In this document: one piece after another, positions 17,067 through 26,557 of the stretch
How the letters are laid out: every line of letters begins with the position of its first letter
Numbering within the stretch: the stretch's first letter is position 1
Assembly (NCBI RefSeq): GCF_000482505.1
Contig: NZ_AXVL01000010.1
Span: 53,187-117,186 of the forward strand
DNA from: Leptotrichia trevisanii DSM 22070
GTDB lineage: Bacteria > Fusobacteriota > Fusobacteriia > Fusobacteriales > Leptotrichiaceae
Direction of reading: 5' to 3'
DNA: 64,000 bases
Notes under the pieces: model-generated
Told to the model about the DNA's origin: nothing
Databases searched by the model: none
Seen by the model: the letters and a program-made list of their open reading frames with translations, nothing else
Made by a program: the position numbers and the translations under genes

Positions 17067-17663
17067 ATGGAAAAAGAGGAGATGGAAGAAAAAGGGAAAG
17101 TTAATTTTGAAGTTAAGGGTAATAATGATAAAATTGATGAAATATTAGAAAATATTGGAAGTATTAATGATAAATTGAATGGAATGAATGAATTGTTTCT
17201 GAAAAAGATTCAGAGTACGAGTTTTGAAAAGGAAATTGCAGATAAACTTCACGAGGAGATTCAGGAATATAGGAATGATTTACATTTTCAGCTTGTAAAA
17301 CCGCTTATATTGGATTTTATAAATATGAGAGAAAGTATGAAAAAAGGTGTGGGGAATTTTCGTAAAAAGACAGATGAGGAAAAGTTGAAATTACTTCAAA
17401 GTTATATTGAGGAAATTGAGATTATTCTTGAAAATAATGATATAGAAATTTATGAAACAGAGAATGGGAAAAATATAGAATTTGATGCAAAAAGGCAGAA
17501 AATAATGAAAAAAATTAAAACTTCGGATGAAGAGCTGCATGGGAAAATTTATACTATTTCAAGCAGTGGGTATATGCACAAAGGAAAAGTGATTTTGCCT
17601 GAAAAAGTGGAAGTTTATATCCATAAAAAAGATGAAGAAAAGGATGAAGTGAAGGGAGAATAA
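17067..17663 (+). CDS. GrpE-like nucleotide exchange factor (divergent)
   Basis: 198 residues: charged N-terminus, a coiled-coil region (~20-60), a helical bundle (EIADKLHEEIQEYRNDLHFQLVKPLILDFINMRESM), and a small C-terminal beta domain (GKIYTISSSGYMHKGKVILPEKVEVYIHKK). The last part mimics the GrpE ending 'GY..G.vlrpa.V.V'. GrpE releases ADP from Hsp70. The gene is four bases before an Hsp70 gene, which makes the pairing very likely. Sequence similarity to housekeeping GrpE is low, so this is a specialised partner. Confidence 0.75.
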   Translation: MEKEEMEEKGKVNFEVKGNNDKIDEILENIGSINDKLNGMNELFLKKIQSTSFEKEIADKLHEEIQEYRNDLHFQLVKPLILDFINMRESMKKGVGNFRKKTDEEKLKLLQSYIEEIEIILENNDIEIYETENGKNIEFDAKRQKIMKKIKTSDEELHGKIYTISSSGYMHKGKVILPEKVEVYIHKKDEEKDEVKGE

Positions 17664-17666
17664 AAA

Positions 17667-19319
17667 ATGTCAAAATATGTTTTTGGAATTGATTTGGGAA
17701 CAACGTATTCATGTATAGCACGTGTAGATGATACGGCAAGAGCTGAAGTAATAAAAAATAATGATGGGGACAATATAACTCCATCTGTAGTTGCATTTGA
17801 AGGGGATAATGTTATTGTCGGGGCTGATGCAAAGGCTGAAGCAGTGTTAAATCCTGAAACAACAGTTATGCTTGTGAAAACATTGATGGGGAAAACGGAT
17901 TTTGCGATTAATTATAATGGGGAAGACAAGACTCCCGAGGAAATATCAGCATTTATCTTGAGAAAATTGACTCAGGACGCTTCTGAGCAGCTTGGAGTGG
18001 AAGTCAAGGATGTTGTGATAACTTGTCCAGCCTATTTTGGCACAGCAGAACGTACAGCCACAAAAAATGCAGGTAAAATAGCGGGACTGAATGTGCTGGA
18101 AATTATAAGCGAACCAACAGCGGCGGCACTGTATTATGGATGTGCAAAGGAACAGGATGAGAAAACTATTTTGATTTATGATCTTGGTGGTGGAACATTC
18201 GATGTGACGATTATGCGGATAAGTGCTGATAAAATTGAGGTTATCTGTTCGGATGGAGATCATGATTTAGGTGGAAAAAACTGGGATGAGGTACTTATAG
18301 GGTATCTGGCTAACCAGTTTGTTGAAAAAATAGGCTATGATATTGAATTTGACGAATATGCAAAACAGGATCTGCGGTTGAAGGCGGAAAAGATAAAAAA
18401 ACAATTAACTTCGAGAAGTCAGGCTGGAGATATGCTAGAAGTTATGGGAAACAGGGAAAAAGTGACTGTAACTAGAGATGAATTTGATGAAATAACATCC
18501 ACTTTGTTAAATGAAACTTTGAAAAAGACAAAGGAAGCCATTGAAGTTGCGAAAAATAAAGGTTATGATGTAATTGATGAAATTCTTTTAGTTGGTGGTT
18601 CTACAAGAATGCCTCAAGTTAGGAAGGCACTTGCCAAAAATTTTGGACAAATTGAAATCAAGATTCTTGAACCAGATGAAGCTGTGGCAAAAGGGGCGGC
18701 AATTCATGCCGTGAATGTCTATGTGAATAATCAGAAAAGCCTTACAGCAAAGGATTTTGAGTCAAATGGGGAAGTAAAAGTTACAGTCAATGGGAACGAG
18801 AAGGAACTGAAGGCACAGGATTACAAGGAAGAATTAACGTTTTCGCCTGAAATGATGAGCATTGGTGGAAATACGAGAGAGATTGTGATAGCGACTACAA
18901 AAAGTTTTGCGGTAAAAGTGGAAAATAAGGAAGGAATCAAAAGCTGCTTTAATATGATTATAAAAAACGAGGCAATGCCTAGTGGATTTTTGGAAGTATC
19001 GGGGAATTTCAGCACGCTCTATGATAATCAGGCGACAGTTGATATTGAAATATATGAAAATGATTATATGGATAAATATTTTGAAGTTGACGAGGACTTA
19101 AAAATAGGAGATGCAGTGTTGGAATTGCCAAAAAATACACCTGTCGGCTCACCAGTTGAAATTACACTTAAATTAAACAAGGAAGGAATTTTGGAAGTTA
19201 AGGGGCTGGATAAAACTGGAAGTAAGCAAGTTAATGTGAAATTTGAAACAAAAGGTGTAATGACAAAGGAAGAATTGGAAAGATTGACGCAAAAATCACA
19301 GGGGATAGCCGTATTGTAA
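17667..19319 (+). CDS. Hsp70 family chaperone (DnaK/HscC-like, short substrate domain)
   Basis: 550 residues. The actin-fold ATPase is complete: phosphate-1 GIDLGTTYS (7-15), phosphate-2 LIYDLGGGTFDVTIM, the EPTAAALYYG segment and adenosine motif ILLVGGSTRMPQVR. The beta substrate-binding region (~370-500) is present, but the C-terminal helical lid is short compared with the ~610-640 residues of DnaK. It lies between a GrpE-like gene and a J-like membrane protein gene, forming a second, dedicated chaperone set. Clients are unknown. Confidence 0.92.
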   Translation: MSKYVFGIDLGTTYSCIARVDDTARAEVIKNNDGDNITPSVVAFEGDNVIVGADAKAEAVLNPETTVMLVKTLMGKTDFAINYNGEDKTPEEISAFILRKLTQDASEQLGVEVKDVVITCPAYFGTAERTATKNAGKIAGLNVLEIISEPTAAALYYGCAKEQDEKTILIYDLGGGTFDVTIMRISADKIEVICSDGDHDLGGKNWDEVLIGYLANQFVEKIGYDIEFDEYAKQDLRLKAEKIKKQLTSRSQAGDMLEVMGNREKVTVTRDEFDEITSTLLNETLKKTKEAIEVAKNKGYDVIDEILLVGGSTRMPQVRKALAKNFGQIEIKILEPDEAVAKGAAIHAVNVYVNNQKSLTAKDFESNGEVKVTVNGNEKELKAQDYKEELTFSPEMMSIGGNTREIVIATTKSFAVKVENKEGIKSCFNMIIKNEAMPSGFLEVSGNFSTLYDNQATVDIEIYENDYMDKYFEVDEDLKIGDAVLELPKNTPVGSPVEITLKLNKEGILEVKGLDKTGSKQVNVKFETKGVMTKEELERLTQKSQGIAVL

Positions 19320-19456
19320 TAAAATTCACATAAAAAATACTTAAATTCCCTCAAAAATTAAATAAGCAAAAAATTAAATAAGTTTAGAATTTTGGTAACA
19401 TAATTATAATTTAGATTTTAAAATTTTTACTATGAAAGGAGGTAGAATCTAAAAAA

Positions 19457-21217
19457 ATGGCAGAAGAGAGCAAAGAATTGGCAAAAATACAAAATAACTG
19501 GTATGAAATACTTGAATTGGAATATTATCCAGTTCCCGAAGAAAATGAAAAAAGGATAGAAGCCAGAATTGAAGAAAAAAAGCGGCATTGGCTGGCAAAA
19601 GAGAGCGATCCTTTTGATGGGGAAAAATATAAAAAATATAATAATTTGGTAAAAAGTGGGATTATACGGGAAGAAATGCTAAATGAATCCAGAAGGAAAG
19701 AGCTTATAAAGGATGCTCAGCAAAGATTGTTTAAACCGATAGATGATTTTTTGAAATATCTTGACGAAGTTACAATTACTGAGGAAATAGTGAAAGAAAT
19801 TGCACAAAAGACTCGACGGAAAGAAAATCTTGTACGGGAACGGATAGAAAAAAGTGGGCGAAAAATAGAGCCAAAAGAATATGATGAAAAAATATACGAA
19901 AAATTTTTGAAATATGTTCATATGAAAATTGATGAGTTTTACGAGTTTTCAGTGTTTGAAAAATATCTGGAAGTATTGAGTAAGGATAATTTATATGATT
20001 TTTTGATTTCTGAAGGGCTGGACATAAAAACTTTGACACAAAAAGAAATAGATGATAATAGGAAAAAATTGATTAAATTTGATAATGAAACTTCTGCCAG
20101 AAAGAAGCTGTACAGCGCTTGTGAACTGATATTAAATCATAAAGATAAAATAAAAAAATATGATGATTATTTAAAACATTTGAAATATTTGAAAGTACAT
20201 AAGGAATTAGAAAAAATAGAGCAGGTTTATAATCTGACAAAAAATAAAGTTCCTGCTGATAAATTTACCAGAGAAATTGAAAAAATACTGAAAAGCAGAA
20301 ATGAGGCACAAAGTATTGTAATTGAATTTTGCAAGGAAAAAAAAATACCGTATATGGCAGGAAATAATTCTGTCACATTAGATGAAAAGGCTGATTCTGA
20401 GAAAATAACAAGACGGAGCAGGTATGCTGAAAAATCGGAGGACTTGTGTATTGAGGCATTGAGGGCTATAAAAAAATCAAAATTTGCAGAAGCACAGAAA
20501 TATCTGAATGATGCGAGATTATACTGGGCTGAAAATTCTTCAATTACTGTATTACAGGAAAAATTGGATGAAGTCAGGCGGGAAAGGCGACAGGAGAACA
20601 AAAATAATAATACGGCAAGACAGGCAAAGAAAAATACAAGGACTGTCAAAAGCAATGAGATAAGTACATATACACGAAATAATAATAAAAATGGTATAAA
20701 TGTTATTTTTTTAATAATTTTAGGAATATTATTTTGTATTGTAATTTATTTGGCAATAAAAGCGTTATCTTCCTCTGATACTCAGCAAAGTCAGGGAAAT
20801 ACAGTATCAAATAACGAAAATGTAGTTTCGACTGAGGGAAAAGATAAAAAAATATCTTTAAAACCATCCGCTAATTTTTCTGTCACAACAAACAATCTCT
20901 ATTACAGCGGAAAGACAGACACATATTTAGAACAGACAGTAGTAACAGGAAATAGCAGCATAGGGAATTATACTTCATTAGTTATAGAAAAATTCCCTAG
21001 GGAAAGATACAATGTGCTACTGGAAAATGGAGTAAAGGACAGAGTTTTTAAATTTAAATGTGGAGTTAAGTTAAAAGCCAGGGGCACAACATTATTTGTT
21101 CAGAATGCTGAAGATGTTGTAAGTTTTAAAAATGAAAAGAGTGCGGATGAAGATATACATATTAGGGAAAATAAAGGATGTTTTACTGATTTTGCAAAAA
21201 TTAATGAAAATAAATAA
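19457..21217 (+). CDS. J-domain-like membrane-anchored co-chaperone (putative)
   Basis: 586 residues. The N-terminus (NNWYEILELEYYPVPEENEKR...KKRHWLAKESDPF...YKKYNNLV) resembles a J domain (YEiLgl...., then helix III) but the HPD tripeptide is missing. A long, charged helical region follows, then a low-complexity stretch, one transmembrane helix (~413-436), and a C-terminal beta-rich extracytoplasmic part (~470-586). The strong ribosome site AAAGGAGGTAG precedes the ATG. The gene comes after the GrpE-like and Hsp70 genes. It probably recruits the Hsp70 to the membrane; this is inference from order and fold resemblance. Confidence 0.6.
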   Translation: MAEESKELAKIQNNWYEILELEYYPVPEENEKRIEARIEEKKRHWLAKESDPFDGEKYKKYNNLVKSGIIREEMLNESRRKELIKDAQQRLFKPIDDFLKYLDEVTITEEIVKEIAQKTRRKENLVRERIEKSGRKIEPKEYDEKIYEKFLKYVHMKIDEFYEFSVFEKYLEVLSKDNLYDFLISEGLDIKTLTQKEIDDNRKKLIKFDNETSARKKLYSACELILNHKDKIKKYDDYLKHLKYLKVHKELEKIEQVYNLTKNKVPADKFTREIEKILKSRNEAQSIVIEFCKEKKIPYMAGNNSVTLDEKADSEKITRRSRYAEKSEDLCIEALRAIKKSKFAEAQKYLNDARLYWAENSSITVLQEKLDEVRRERRQENKNNNTARQAKKNTRTVKSNEISTYTRNNNKNGINVIFLIILGILFCIVIYLAIKALSSSDTQQSQGNTVSNNENVVSTEGKDKKISLKPSANFSVTTNNLYYSGKTDTYLEQTVVTGNSSIGNYTSLVIEKFPRERYNVLLENGVKDRVFKFKCGVKLKARGTTLFVQNAEDVVSFKNEKSADEDIHIRENKGCFTDFAKINENK

Positions 21218-21267
21218 AACGAAAAATTATTTAAATTTATATATGAATAAAAAAGAATTATCTTATA

Positions 21268-21294
21268 GTATTCCATATTTTTTTATGGTATAAT
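21268..21294 (+). promoter_or_regulatory. Promoter before the HsdS-like gene (-10 box)
   Basis: TGG-TATAAT (-10 at 21289-21294) lies ~140 bp before the HsdS-like gene; the -35 is weak. It separates this pair from the chaperone genes. Confidence 0.4.
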
Positions 21295-21435
21295 ACTTAC
21301 AGAAGTAGCATAGTAATGCCATTTTAAAACTGAACGTAAAAGTAATAGCTATCTTACTGGAATCCCAAGTTCAATTAATTTTAGCAGTTTGATTTTGAAA
21401 GGGTTTGAGTATGATTAGAAAAAGGAAGTGAAAAA

Positions 21436-22023
21436 ATGAAATTAGGGGATAATGTAGATATAATAGCACCGTTAAACGTAAAAACAGCAGATTCAAAAAC
21501 TGGTTATCTTTTACTAAATCCAACACTTGTAAATAATGGAAAGATAGAAAGTTTTGAAAATGCGGAAGTTCCAGAAAGATATAAAAATGGAAAAAATAAA
21601 ATAAATGAAAAATATTTTGTAAGAAAGAATGATGTATTATTTCAGGCAAAGGGAAGTAAAATAGAAGTCATATATGTTGACAAAGATTATGAAAATGTCC
21701 TGCCAGCCACGCTTTACTTTATTTTAAGAGCAAATGAAAAGGTAAATCCAAAATATTTGCAATGGCTTTTAAAGACAGAATTGCTGTTGCTTTACTTTGA
21801 GAAAAAATATAAGACAATGAGTGCTGTAAGGGCAGTTAATAAGACGGATATAGTGGAACTTGATATAGATTTGCCTGAAAGAGAAGTACAGGATAGAATG
21901 GTGGAAATAATAAATAATTTTGAAACGGAAGAAGAAAGTACACTGGAATATTTACAGCTTAAAAAGAAATATATTGAGGAAAAGATTCTGTCAGAAAATA
22001 AGGTGATAATAAATGAAGAATAA
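21436..22023 (+). CDS. Half-size HsdS-like specificity protein
   Basis: 195 residues, about half a type I specificity subunit. It carries one target-recognition-like domain (YFVRKNDVLFQAKGSKIEVIYVD, LPATLYFILRANEKVNPKYLQWLLKTE, MSAVRAVNKTDIVELDIDLPEREVQDRMVEIINNF) followed by one conserved helix. These are the usual HsdS signatures (the 'iplP..eqq..i' ending of a TRD). It overlaps the next gene by 11 bp. There is no hsdR nearby, and the partner M-like protein lacks methyltransferase motifs, so classic restriction is unlikely. Single-TRD S proteins normally work as dimers. Confidence 0.75.
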   Translation: MKLGDNVDIIAPLNVKTADSKTGYLLLNPTLVNNGKIESFENAEVPERYKNGKNKINEKYFVRKNDVLFQAKGSKIEVIYVDKDYENVLPATLYFILRANEKVNPKYLQWLLKTELLLLYFEKKYKTMSAVRAVNKTDIVELDIDLPEREVQDRMVEIINNFETEEESTLEYLQLKKKYIEEKILSENKVIINEE

Positions 22024-23143
22024 ATTTTTTGAACTTGTAATAGAGGAGTTGGAAAATAATAAAAATCATCAAAAATTAGAAATTCTTAAAATGTCGCTTC
22101 TTTTGTACATTATTTCTGTAAGTAAAGTTGTGAGTGAAGAATTGGAAGATTTACGTGATGATAACTATTTATTTTTGGAATATTTAAATGATCTGGGATT
22201 TGAATACGATGCAAAAAGCACATATTTGGAAAATATAGAAAAATTATTGGTTAAAATAGATATGTTTGCTGGAATACATGGTTTTAGAGTTAATTTTCCC
22301 AATTTGGAAGAATTTATTGAAACTTTGAAACAGTCGGAAATGGACTTAAAACTAAATATTTTAAGGGGAAGATATGTAAAGATAGTCAAAAATTATACAG
22401 ACGGTGTAATTAATATGTCTATTATGCACGATGAAAGTATTAACCAGTTATCTGTAGAGTTTTTAAATATTCAGAAAAATGAAATTTTATATAACAATGA
22501 TTTTTTTGAAAATAATAACTTTTATGGTGAAAAGATAAGTAAAAATGAAAAAAATACAATTATCGAAATTCTAAATGCGATGGCAAATTTGGAAAATTCA
22601 AAAAACACAGTAAAAATTCTGACAAACGAAGAAAATTCAGAAAAATCAGTATATGAATTTTTAATAAATAATAAAAAAGGAATGGTTGAAAAAGATGCCT
22701 TTTATCTAATGAAACCTGAAAAAATAGAAGAAATTATAAAAATGGATAAAATAAAGTGCGTTGTTTCTATGCCTTTTAACAATATATTAAAAAATCAGGT
22801 AATAATTTTTAACGATGATAAGACAAATAGAAATAACATATTATTTATACAGGCACAAAATTTCTTTGAAAAGGGAAGTGAGAAAATAAAACCTGAAAAT
22901 TATAAGCAATTAGTGGAAATTTTTAGAAATAAACAGGAAATAAATGGTATTTCAAGATTAATCTCAAATGAAACTGTATTAAAAAAAGGTTGTAATTTGG
23001 ATATATTAGGTTATGTTTTTAAGACAAAGGAATATGTTGACTTGGAAGAATTAAAAAGCGAAAAGGACAAAATTTATAACTTGATGACTGAAAATAGAAA
23101 AAAATGCGATAATTTTATAGAAAAATATTTAGAACAAAAATAA
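22013..23143 (+). CDS. HsdM-like protein without catalytic motifs
   Basis: 376 residues. Residues ~249-340 match the C-terminal part of type I methyltransferase subunits: VVSMPFNNILKNQVIIFND, NILFIQAQNFFEKGSE, the IVEIFRNKQEI-like helix and KKGCNLDILGYVF. The upstream region that should contain the SAM-binding motif (DP.cGSGg) and the NPPF/Y motif has neither. It is therefore a pseudo-methyltransferase, translationally coupled to the half-HsdS gene. It may be a DNA-binding complex without modification activity. The start ATG overlaps the S-like gene. Confidence 0.7.
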   Translation: MKNKFFELVIEELENNKNHQKLEILKMSLLLYIISVSKVVSEELEDLRDDNYLFLEYLNDLGFEYDAKSTYLENIEKLLVKIDMFAGIHGFRVNFPNLEEFIETLKQSEMDLKLNILRGRYVKIVKNYTDGVINMSIMHDESINQLSVEFLNIQKNEILYNNDFFENNNFYGEKISKNEKNTIIEILNAMANLENSKNTVKILTNEENSEKSVYEFLINNKKGMVEKDAFYLMKPEKIEEIIKMDKIKCVVSMPFNNILKNQVIIFNDDKTNRNNILFIQAQNFFEKGSEKIKPENYKQLVEIFRNKQEINGISRLISNETVLKKGCNLDILGYVFKTKEYVDLEELKSEKDKIYNLMTENRKKCDNFIEKYLEQK

Positions 23144-23179
23144 AATTTATAAATTTAAAATATATTAAGGAGTACAATT

Positions 23180-23971
23180 ATGAAATTACTAACAATTAAT
23201 GTCCATGCGTGGCTGGAAGAAAATCAAATGGAAAAAATTGATATTTTGGCAAGAGATATTGCTGAAAAGCAGTATGATGTGATAGCAATGCAGGAAGTGA
23301 ATCAGCTTATGAATAATCCTGTAATCTTTGATGACATAAGACAGGAAAATTATGGATGGGTACTTCTGGAAAAATTACAGGAGTATACAGATACGGACTA
23401 TTATTATCACTGGAGTAACTCACACATTGGATTTGGAAAATATAATGAAGGTGTGGCAATAATAACAAGACATAAAATTAGTGCTGAAGATGAATTTTAC
23501 TGTACTTTTGCACAATCAGTAAGAACAATATCGGCAAGAAGGATTGTAAGCATTACAATTGATTATAAGGGACAGGATATTGAATTTTACAGCTGCCATA
23601 TGAATTTGCCAACTTGTGAAACAGAAGATATGGGAGAAAATTTACAAAGCATTCTAAAAAGATCTAAAACTGATAATTTAAAAATATTAATGGGAGATTT
23701 TAATACGGATGCCAATGGAAATCCAAAAGACTATCAAAATATTGTAAATCAAGGTTTATATGATACATATACCATGGCTGAGAAAAAAGATAGCGGGATA
23801 ACTGTTGATAAAGGGATTCACGGATGGGATCAAGATAAATCTAAAAAGAGAATAGATTATATATTTAGTAATAAACAAATAAAAGTAAAAGAAAGCAAAG
23901 TTATCTTTGATGGTAAAAATAAAGGTGTAGTATCGGATCATTTCGGAATAGAAGTAGAAATAGAAATTTAA
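23180..23971 (+). CDS. Endonuclease/exonuclease/phosphatase (EEP) family hydrolase
   Basis: 263 residues with the EEP fold motifs: LLTINVHAW (N/H near the start), VIAMQEVN (metal-binding Glu), YSCHMN, ILMGDFNTDANG (catalytic GDFN) and the final VSDHFGIEVEI (catalytic SDH). Members cleave phosphodiesters or phosphomonoesters of nucleic acids, lipids or inositol phosphates, so the substrate cannot be read from sequence. No signal peptide, so cytoplasmic. It has its own ribosome site AAGGAG and is followed by a terminator. Confidence 0.88.
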   Translation: MKLLTINVHAWLEENQMEKIDILARDIAEKQYDVIAMQEVNQLMNNPVIFDDIRQENYGWVLLEKLQEYTDTDYYYHWSNSHIGFGKYNEGVAIITRHKISAEDEFYCTFAQSVRTISARRIVSITIDYKGQDIEFYSCHMNLPTCETEDMGENLQSILKRSKTDNLKILMGDFNTDANGNPKDYQNIVNQGLYDTYTMAEKKDSGITVDKGIHGWDQDKSKKRIDYIFSNKQIKVKESKVIFDGKNKGVVSDHFGIEVEIEI

Positions 23972-24035
23972 TTTTTGATTAAAAAATAATAATTTTAAAA
24001 TGAAATCATAATTTTTAAATAATCAAAAAACCAGT

Positions 24036-24072
24036 AATAATCACTGTTTTTTAATATGGTGATTATTTTTTT
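24036..24072 (+). terminator. Hairpin terminator after the EEP gene
   Basis: AATAATCAC (24036-24044) pairs perfectly with GTGATTATT (24059-24067), followed by T-run. Confidence 0.8.
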
Positions 24073-24107
24073 GAAAAAAAAATTGAAAAAAGATATACGT
24101 AAATGTA

Positions 24108-24135
24108 TTGACAATTTAAAAAAGTGTGGTATATT
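24108..24135 (+). promoter_or_regulatory. Promoter of the alpha-glucoside PTS gene
   Basis: TTGACA (24108-24113), 16-bp spacer, TATATT (24130-24135), 54 bp before the EIICB start. Confidence 0.7.
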
Positions 24136-24189
24136 TAAAATAAGGAAAAAATAAATCAAATATATAAAATTTTTAGGAGGTATTCAACT

Positions 24190-25767
24190 ATGATGAAAAA
24201 AATTCAACGATTTGGTGGAGCAATGATGGCACCAGTTCTATTATTCGCATTCACAGGGATAGTCGTAGGATTAGCTTCTGTATTTACTAATACACAAGTT
24301 GTAGGAAAAATTGCTGAAGAAGGTACACTATGGTACAATTTCTGGTATGTGGTATCAGAAGGTGGTTGGACAGTATTTAGACAAATGCCAATATTATTTG
24401 CGATAGGGTTACCAATCAGTTTGGCAACAAAAACAAATGCGAGAGCATGTATGGAAACATTTGCGTTATACACTACATTTAATTATTTTGTAGCAGCAAT
24501 ATTAAAAGTATTCTATGGAATAGATGCAGCGGAACAAATAGCTAACAAAGTAACAGGGTATGCTGCAATAGGTGGAGTTCCAACATTAGATACAAATTTA
24601 TTTGGTGGTATCTTAATAGCAGCATTAGTAGTATATCTACATAATAAATACTTTGACAAAAAGTTACCTGATTTCTTAGGAGTATTCCAAGGTTCAGTAT
24701 TTGTATATATAGTAGGGTTTGTAGTTATGATTCCTTGTGCATTCCTAACAGTATTAATTTGGCCTAAAATTCAAATGGGAATTAGTGCAATGCAAGGATT
24801 TATGAAAGTTTCAGGAGTATTTGGAGTATGGATTTACACATTCTTGGAAAGAATATTAATCCCAACAGGATTACATCACTTTGTTTATACACCGTTTGTA
24901 TTCGGGCCAGCAGCAGTTCCTAACGGAATTCAAGTTTACTGGGTTGAACATATAAAAGAATTTGCTCAAAGCACACAAGCGTTAAAAACTTTATTCCCAC
25001 AAGGTGGATTTGCATTACACGGAAATTCAAAAATATTTGGTGCAACAGGAATAGCACTTGCTATGTACGCTACTGCAAAACCTGAGAAAAAGAAAACTGT
25101 TGCAGCATTATTGATACCAATAGTATTTACAGCCGTAGTTTCAGGTATAACAGAACCATTAGAATTTACATTCTTATTTATAGCTCCTGTATTGTTTGCA
25201 GTTCATGCTTTCTTGGCAGCAACAATGGCAGCAACAATGTATGCTTTCGGAGTAGTTGGAAATATGGGTGGAGGATTACTTGATTTCCTATTCTTAAACT
25301 GGATACCAATGTTTAAAAATCACTCTGGAACAGTAATTACTCAGATAGTGATAGGGTTAATATTTACAGCAATATATTTCTTTGTATTTAGATTCTTAAT
25401 TCAAAAAATGGATTTAAAGACTCCAGGTAGAGAAGATGAAGATGAAGAAATGAAACTTTACACTAAAGCTGATTATAAAGCTAAACATGGTGAAGGTGGA
25501 GCAGCTTCTGGTTCTTCAGATGATCAATATATGGATCAGGCAATAATAATTCTTGAAGCATTAGGTGGAAAAGAAAACATTGAAGAATTAAATAATTGTG
25601 CAACTAGACTTAGAGTAAGTGTAAAAGATGAAGCAAAATTAGCAAAAGATGCAGCATTTAAAGCTGGTGGAGCTCATGGTGTAGTTAGAAAAGGTAAAGC
25701 AATTCAAGTAATCATAGGTTTAACAGTACCTCAAGTAAGAGAAAGAATTGAAAACTTAATCAAATAA
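24190..25767 (+). CDS. malB: PTS EIICB, alpha-glucoside (maltose/sucrose isomer) type
   Basis: 525 residues. An EIIC domain of ~10 membrane helices carries the conserved GLHHFVYTPF, GNSKIFGATG and SGITEPLEFTFLF segments. A linker and a C-terminal EIIB domain follow, with the phosphorylated cysteine C470 in NNCATRLRV. The closest functional types are the GlvC/MalB/AglA transporters, which import maltose or sucrose isomers as 6-phosphates. No EIIA domain is fused, so EIIA comes from elsewhere. The symbol follows Fusobacterium mortiferum usage. Two adjacent ATGs follow AGGAGGT. The divergent GntR regulator and the GH4 hydrolase next door complete the pathway. Confidence 0.92.
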   Translation: MMKKIQRFGGAMMAPVLLFAFTGIVVGLASVFTNTQVVGKIAEEGTLWYNFWYVVSEGGWTVFRQMPILFAIGLPISLATKTNARACMETFALYTTFNYFVAAILKVFYGIDAAEQIANKVTGYAAIGGVPTLDTNLFGGILIAALVVYLHNKYFDKKLPDFLGVFQGSVFVYIVGFVVMIPCAFLTVLIWPKIQMGISAMQGFMKVSGVFGVWIYTFLERILIPTGLHHFVYTPFVFGPAAVPNGIQVYWVEHIKEFAQSTQALKTLFPQGGFALHGNSKIFGATGIALAMYATAKPEKKKTVAALLIPIVFTAVVSGITEPLEFTFLFIAPVLFAVHAFLAATMAATMYAFGVVGNMGGGLLDFLFLNWIPMFKNHSGTVITQIVIGLIFTAIYFFVFRFLIQKMDLKTPGREDEDEEMKLYTKADYKAKHGEGGAASGSSDDQYMDQAIIILEALGGKENIEELNNCATRLRVSVKDEAKLAKDAAFKAGGAHGVVRKGKAIQVIIGLTVPQVRERIENLIK

Positions 25768-25777
25768 ACATAAAAAT

Positions 25778-25840
25778 AAGAAAGAATTTTCAAAAGTCAC
25801 CAATTAAAGGTAATAGGGCTTACGAAAGTTCTTTCTTTTT
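25778..25840. terminator. Long-stem bidirectional terminator
   Basis: AAGAAAGAATTTTC (25778-25791) pairs with GAAAGTTCTTTCTT (25824-25837) with one G-U, followed by TTT; it serves the convergent EIICB and GntR genes. Confidence 0.8.
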
Positions 25841-25847
25841 ATATAAA

Positions 25848-26555
25848 TTATCTTTTAGCGATAGCTGTGAAAGTAAATTTTTCAGGATGATGAATAATGG
25901 TTTCATATTGAAAAAGGGTGCCATTAGATAGATAAGCATGAGTTTCAATAACGACAACCATATTTATATCCTTTAATTTAAGATACTTTTGTTCTTCAGG
26001 AGTAATTTTTCTAAAGTTAATATCTCTACGTGAATAGGCTATTTTTAACTTTAGTTCGTTTTCTAGATATTCGTATATTGATTTTTTAGCTATTTTTTCA
26101 TTTAGAAAAGGTACTATCCTTCTATCAAAATAGCTAGTAGAATAATCTAAAACCTCTCCATCTAAAGAAGTCGTACGTACAACTTTATAAAAGTCAGCAT
26201 TTTCAGAAACTTGAAATTCTTCCATTAACTTTTTCACTCCTTGAACAATATACAAACTGATTAAATCAGTTTTAAGATTAATATTTTGGATTTTATTAAT
26301 TTCTTGGACAGTTTGAATGGAAGTCAGAGAAATATTTTCCAGATCTTTTTTTTCTAGTACAACTGATCTTTTTCCTTTTACTTTTTGAATATAGCCTTCT
26401 GCTTCCAGCATAGAAAGAGCCTTTCTTACAGTAAGTTTAGAAAAATTATAATCCATTGCCAAATCATCTTCTTTTTTTAGAAAATCTCCTGGTTTCAGAG
26501 TTCCATTTTTTATTTGTTCTTTTATATCGTGATATACTTTTTCATATTTATTCAT
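25848..26555 (-). CDS. malR: GntR/HutC family regulator of alpha-glucoside genes
   Basis: 235 residues from ATG 26555 (MNKYEKVYHDIKEQI...). A longer hydrophobic extension upstream is not credible. The N-terminal winged helix (LKKEDDLAMDYNFSKLTVRKALSMLEAEGYIQKVKGKRSVV) is followed by a UTRA ligand-binding domain (~80-230). Such regulators (for example TreR and MalR types) usually repress until a sugar 6-phosphate binds. The gene lies between the EIICB and GH4 genes, transcribed oppositely. TTTATATAA palindromes in the upstream region are candidate operators. The symbol is by analogy only. Confidence 0.85.
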   Translation of the reverse strand: MNKYEKVYHDIKEQIKNGTLKPGDFLKKEDDLAMDYNFSKLTVRKALSMLEAEGYIQKVKGKRSVVLEKKDLENISLTSIQTVQEINKIQNINLKTDLISLYIVQGVKKLMEEFQVSENADFYKVVRTTSLDGEVLDYSTSYFDRRIVPFLNEKIAKKSIYEYLENELKLKIAYSRRDINFRKITPEEQKYLKLKDINMVVVIETHAYLSNGTLFQYETIIHHPEKFTFTAIAKR

Positions 26556-26557
26556 TT

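Noticed and set aside
21436..23143. Functional type I restriction-modification system
   Set aside because: No hsdR, half-size S subunit, and the M-like protein lacks both catalytic motifs.
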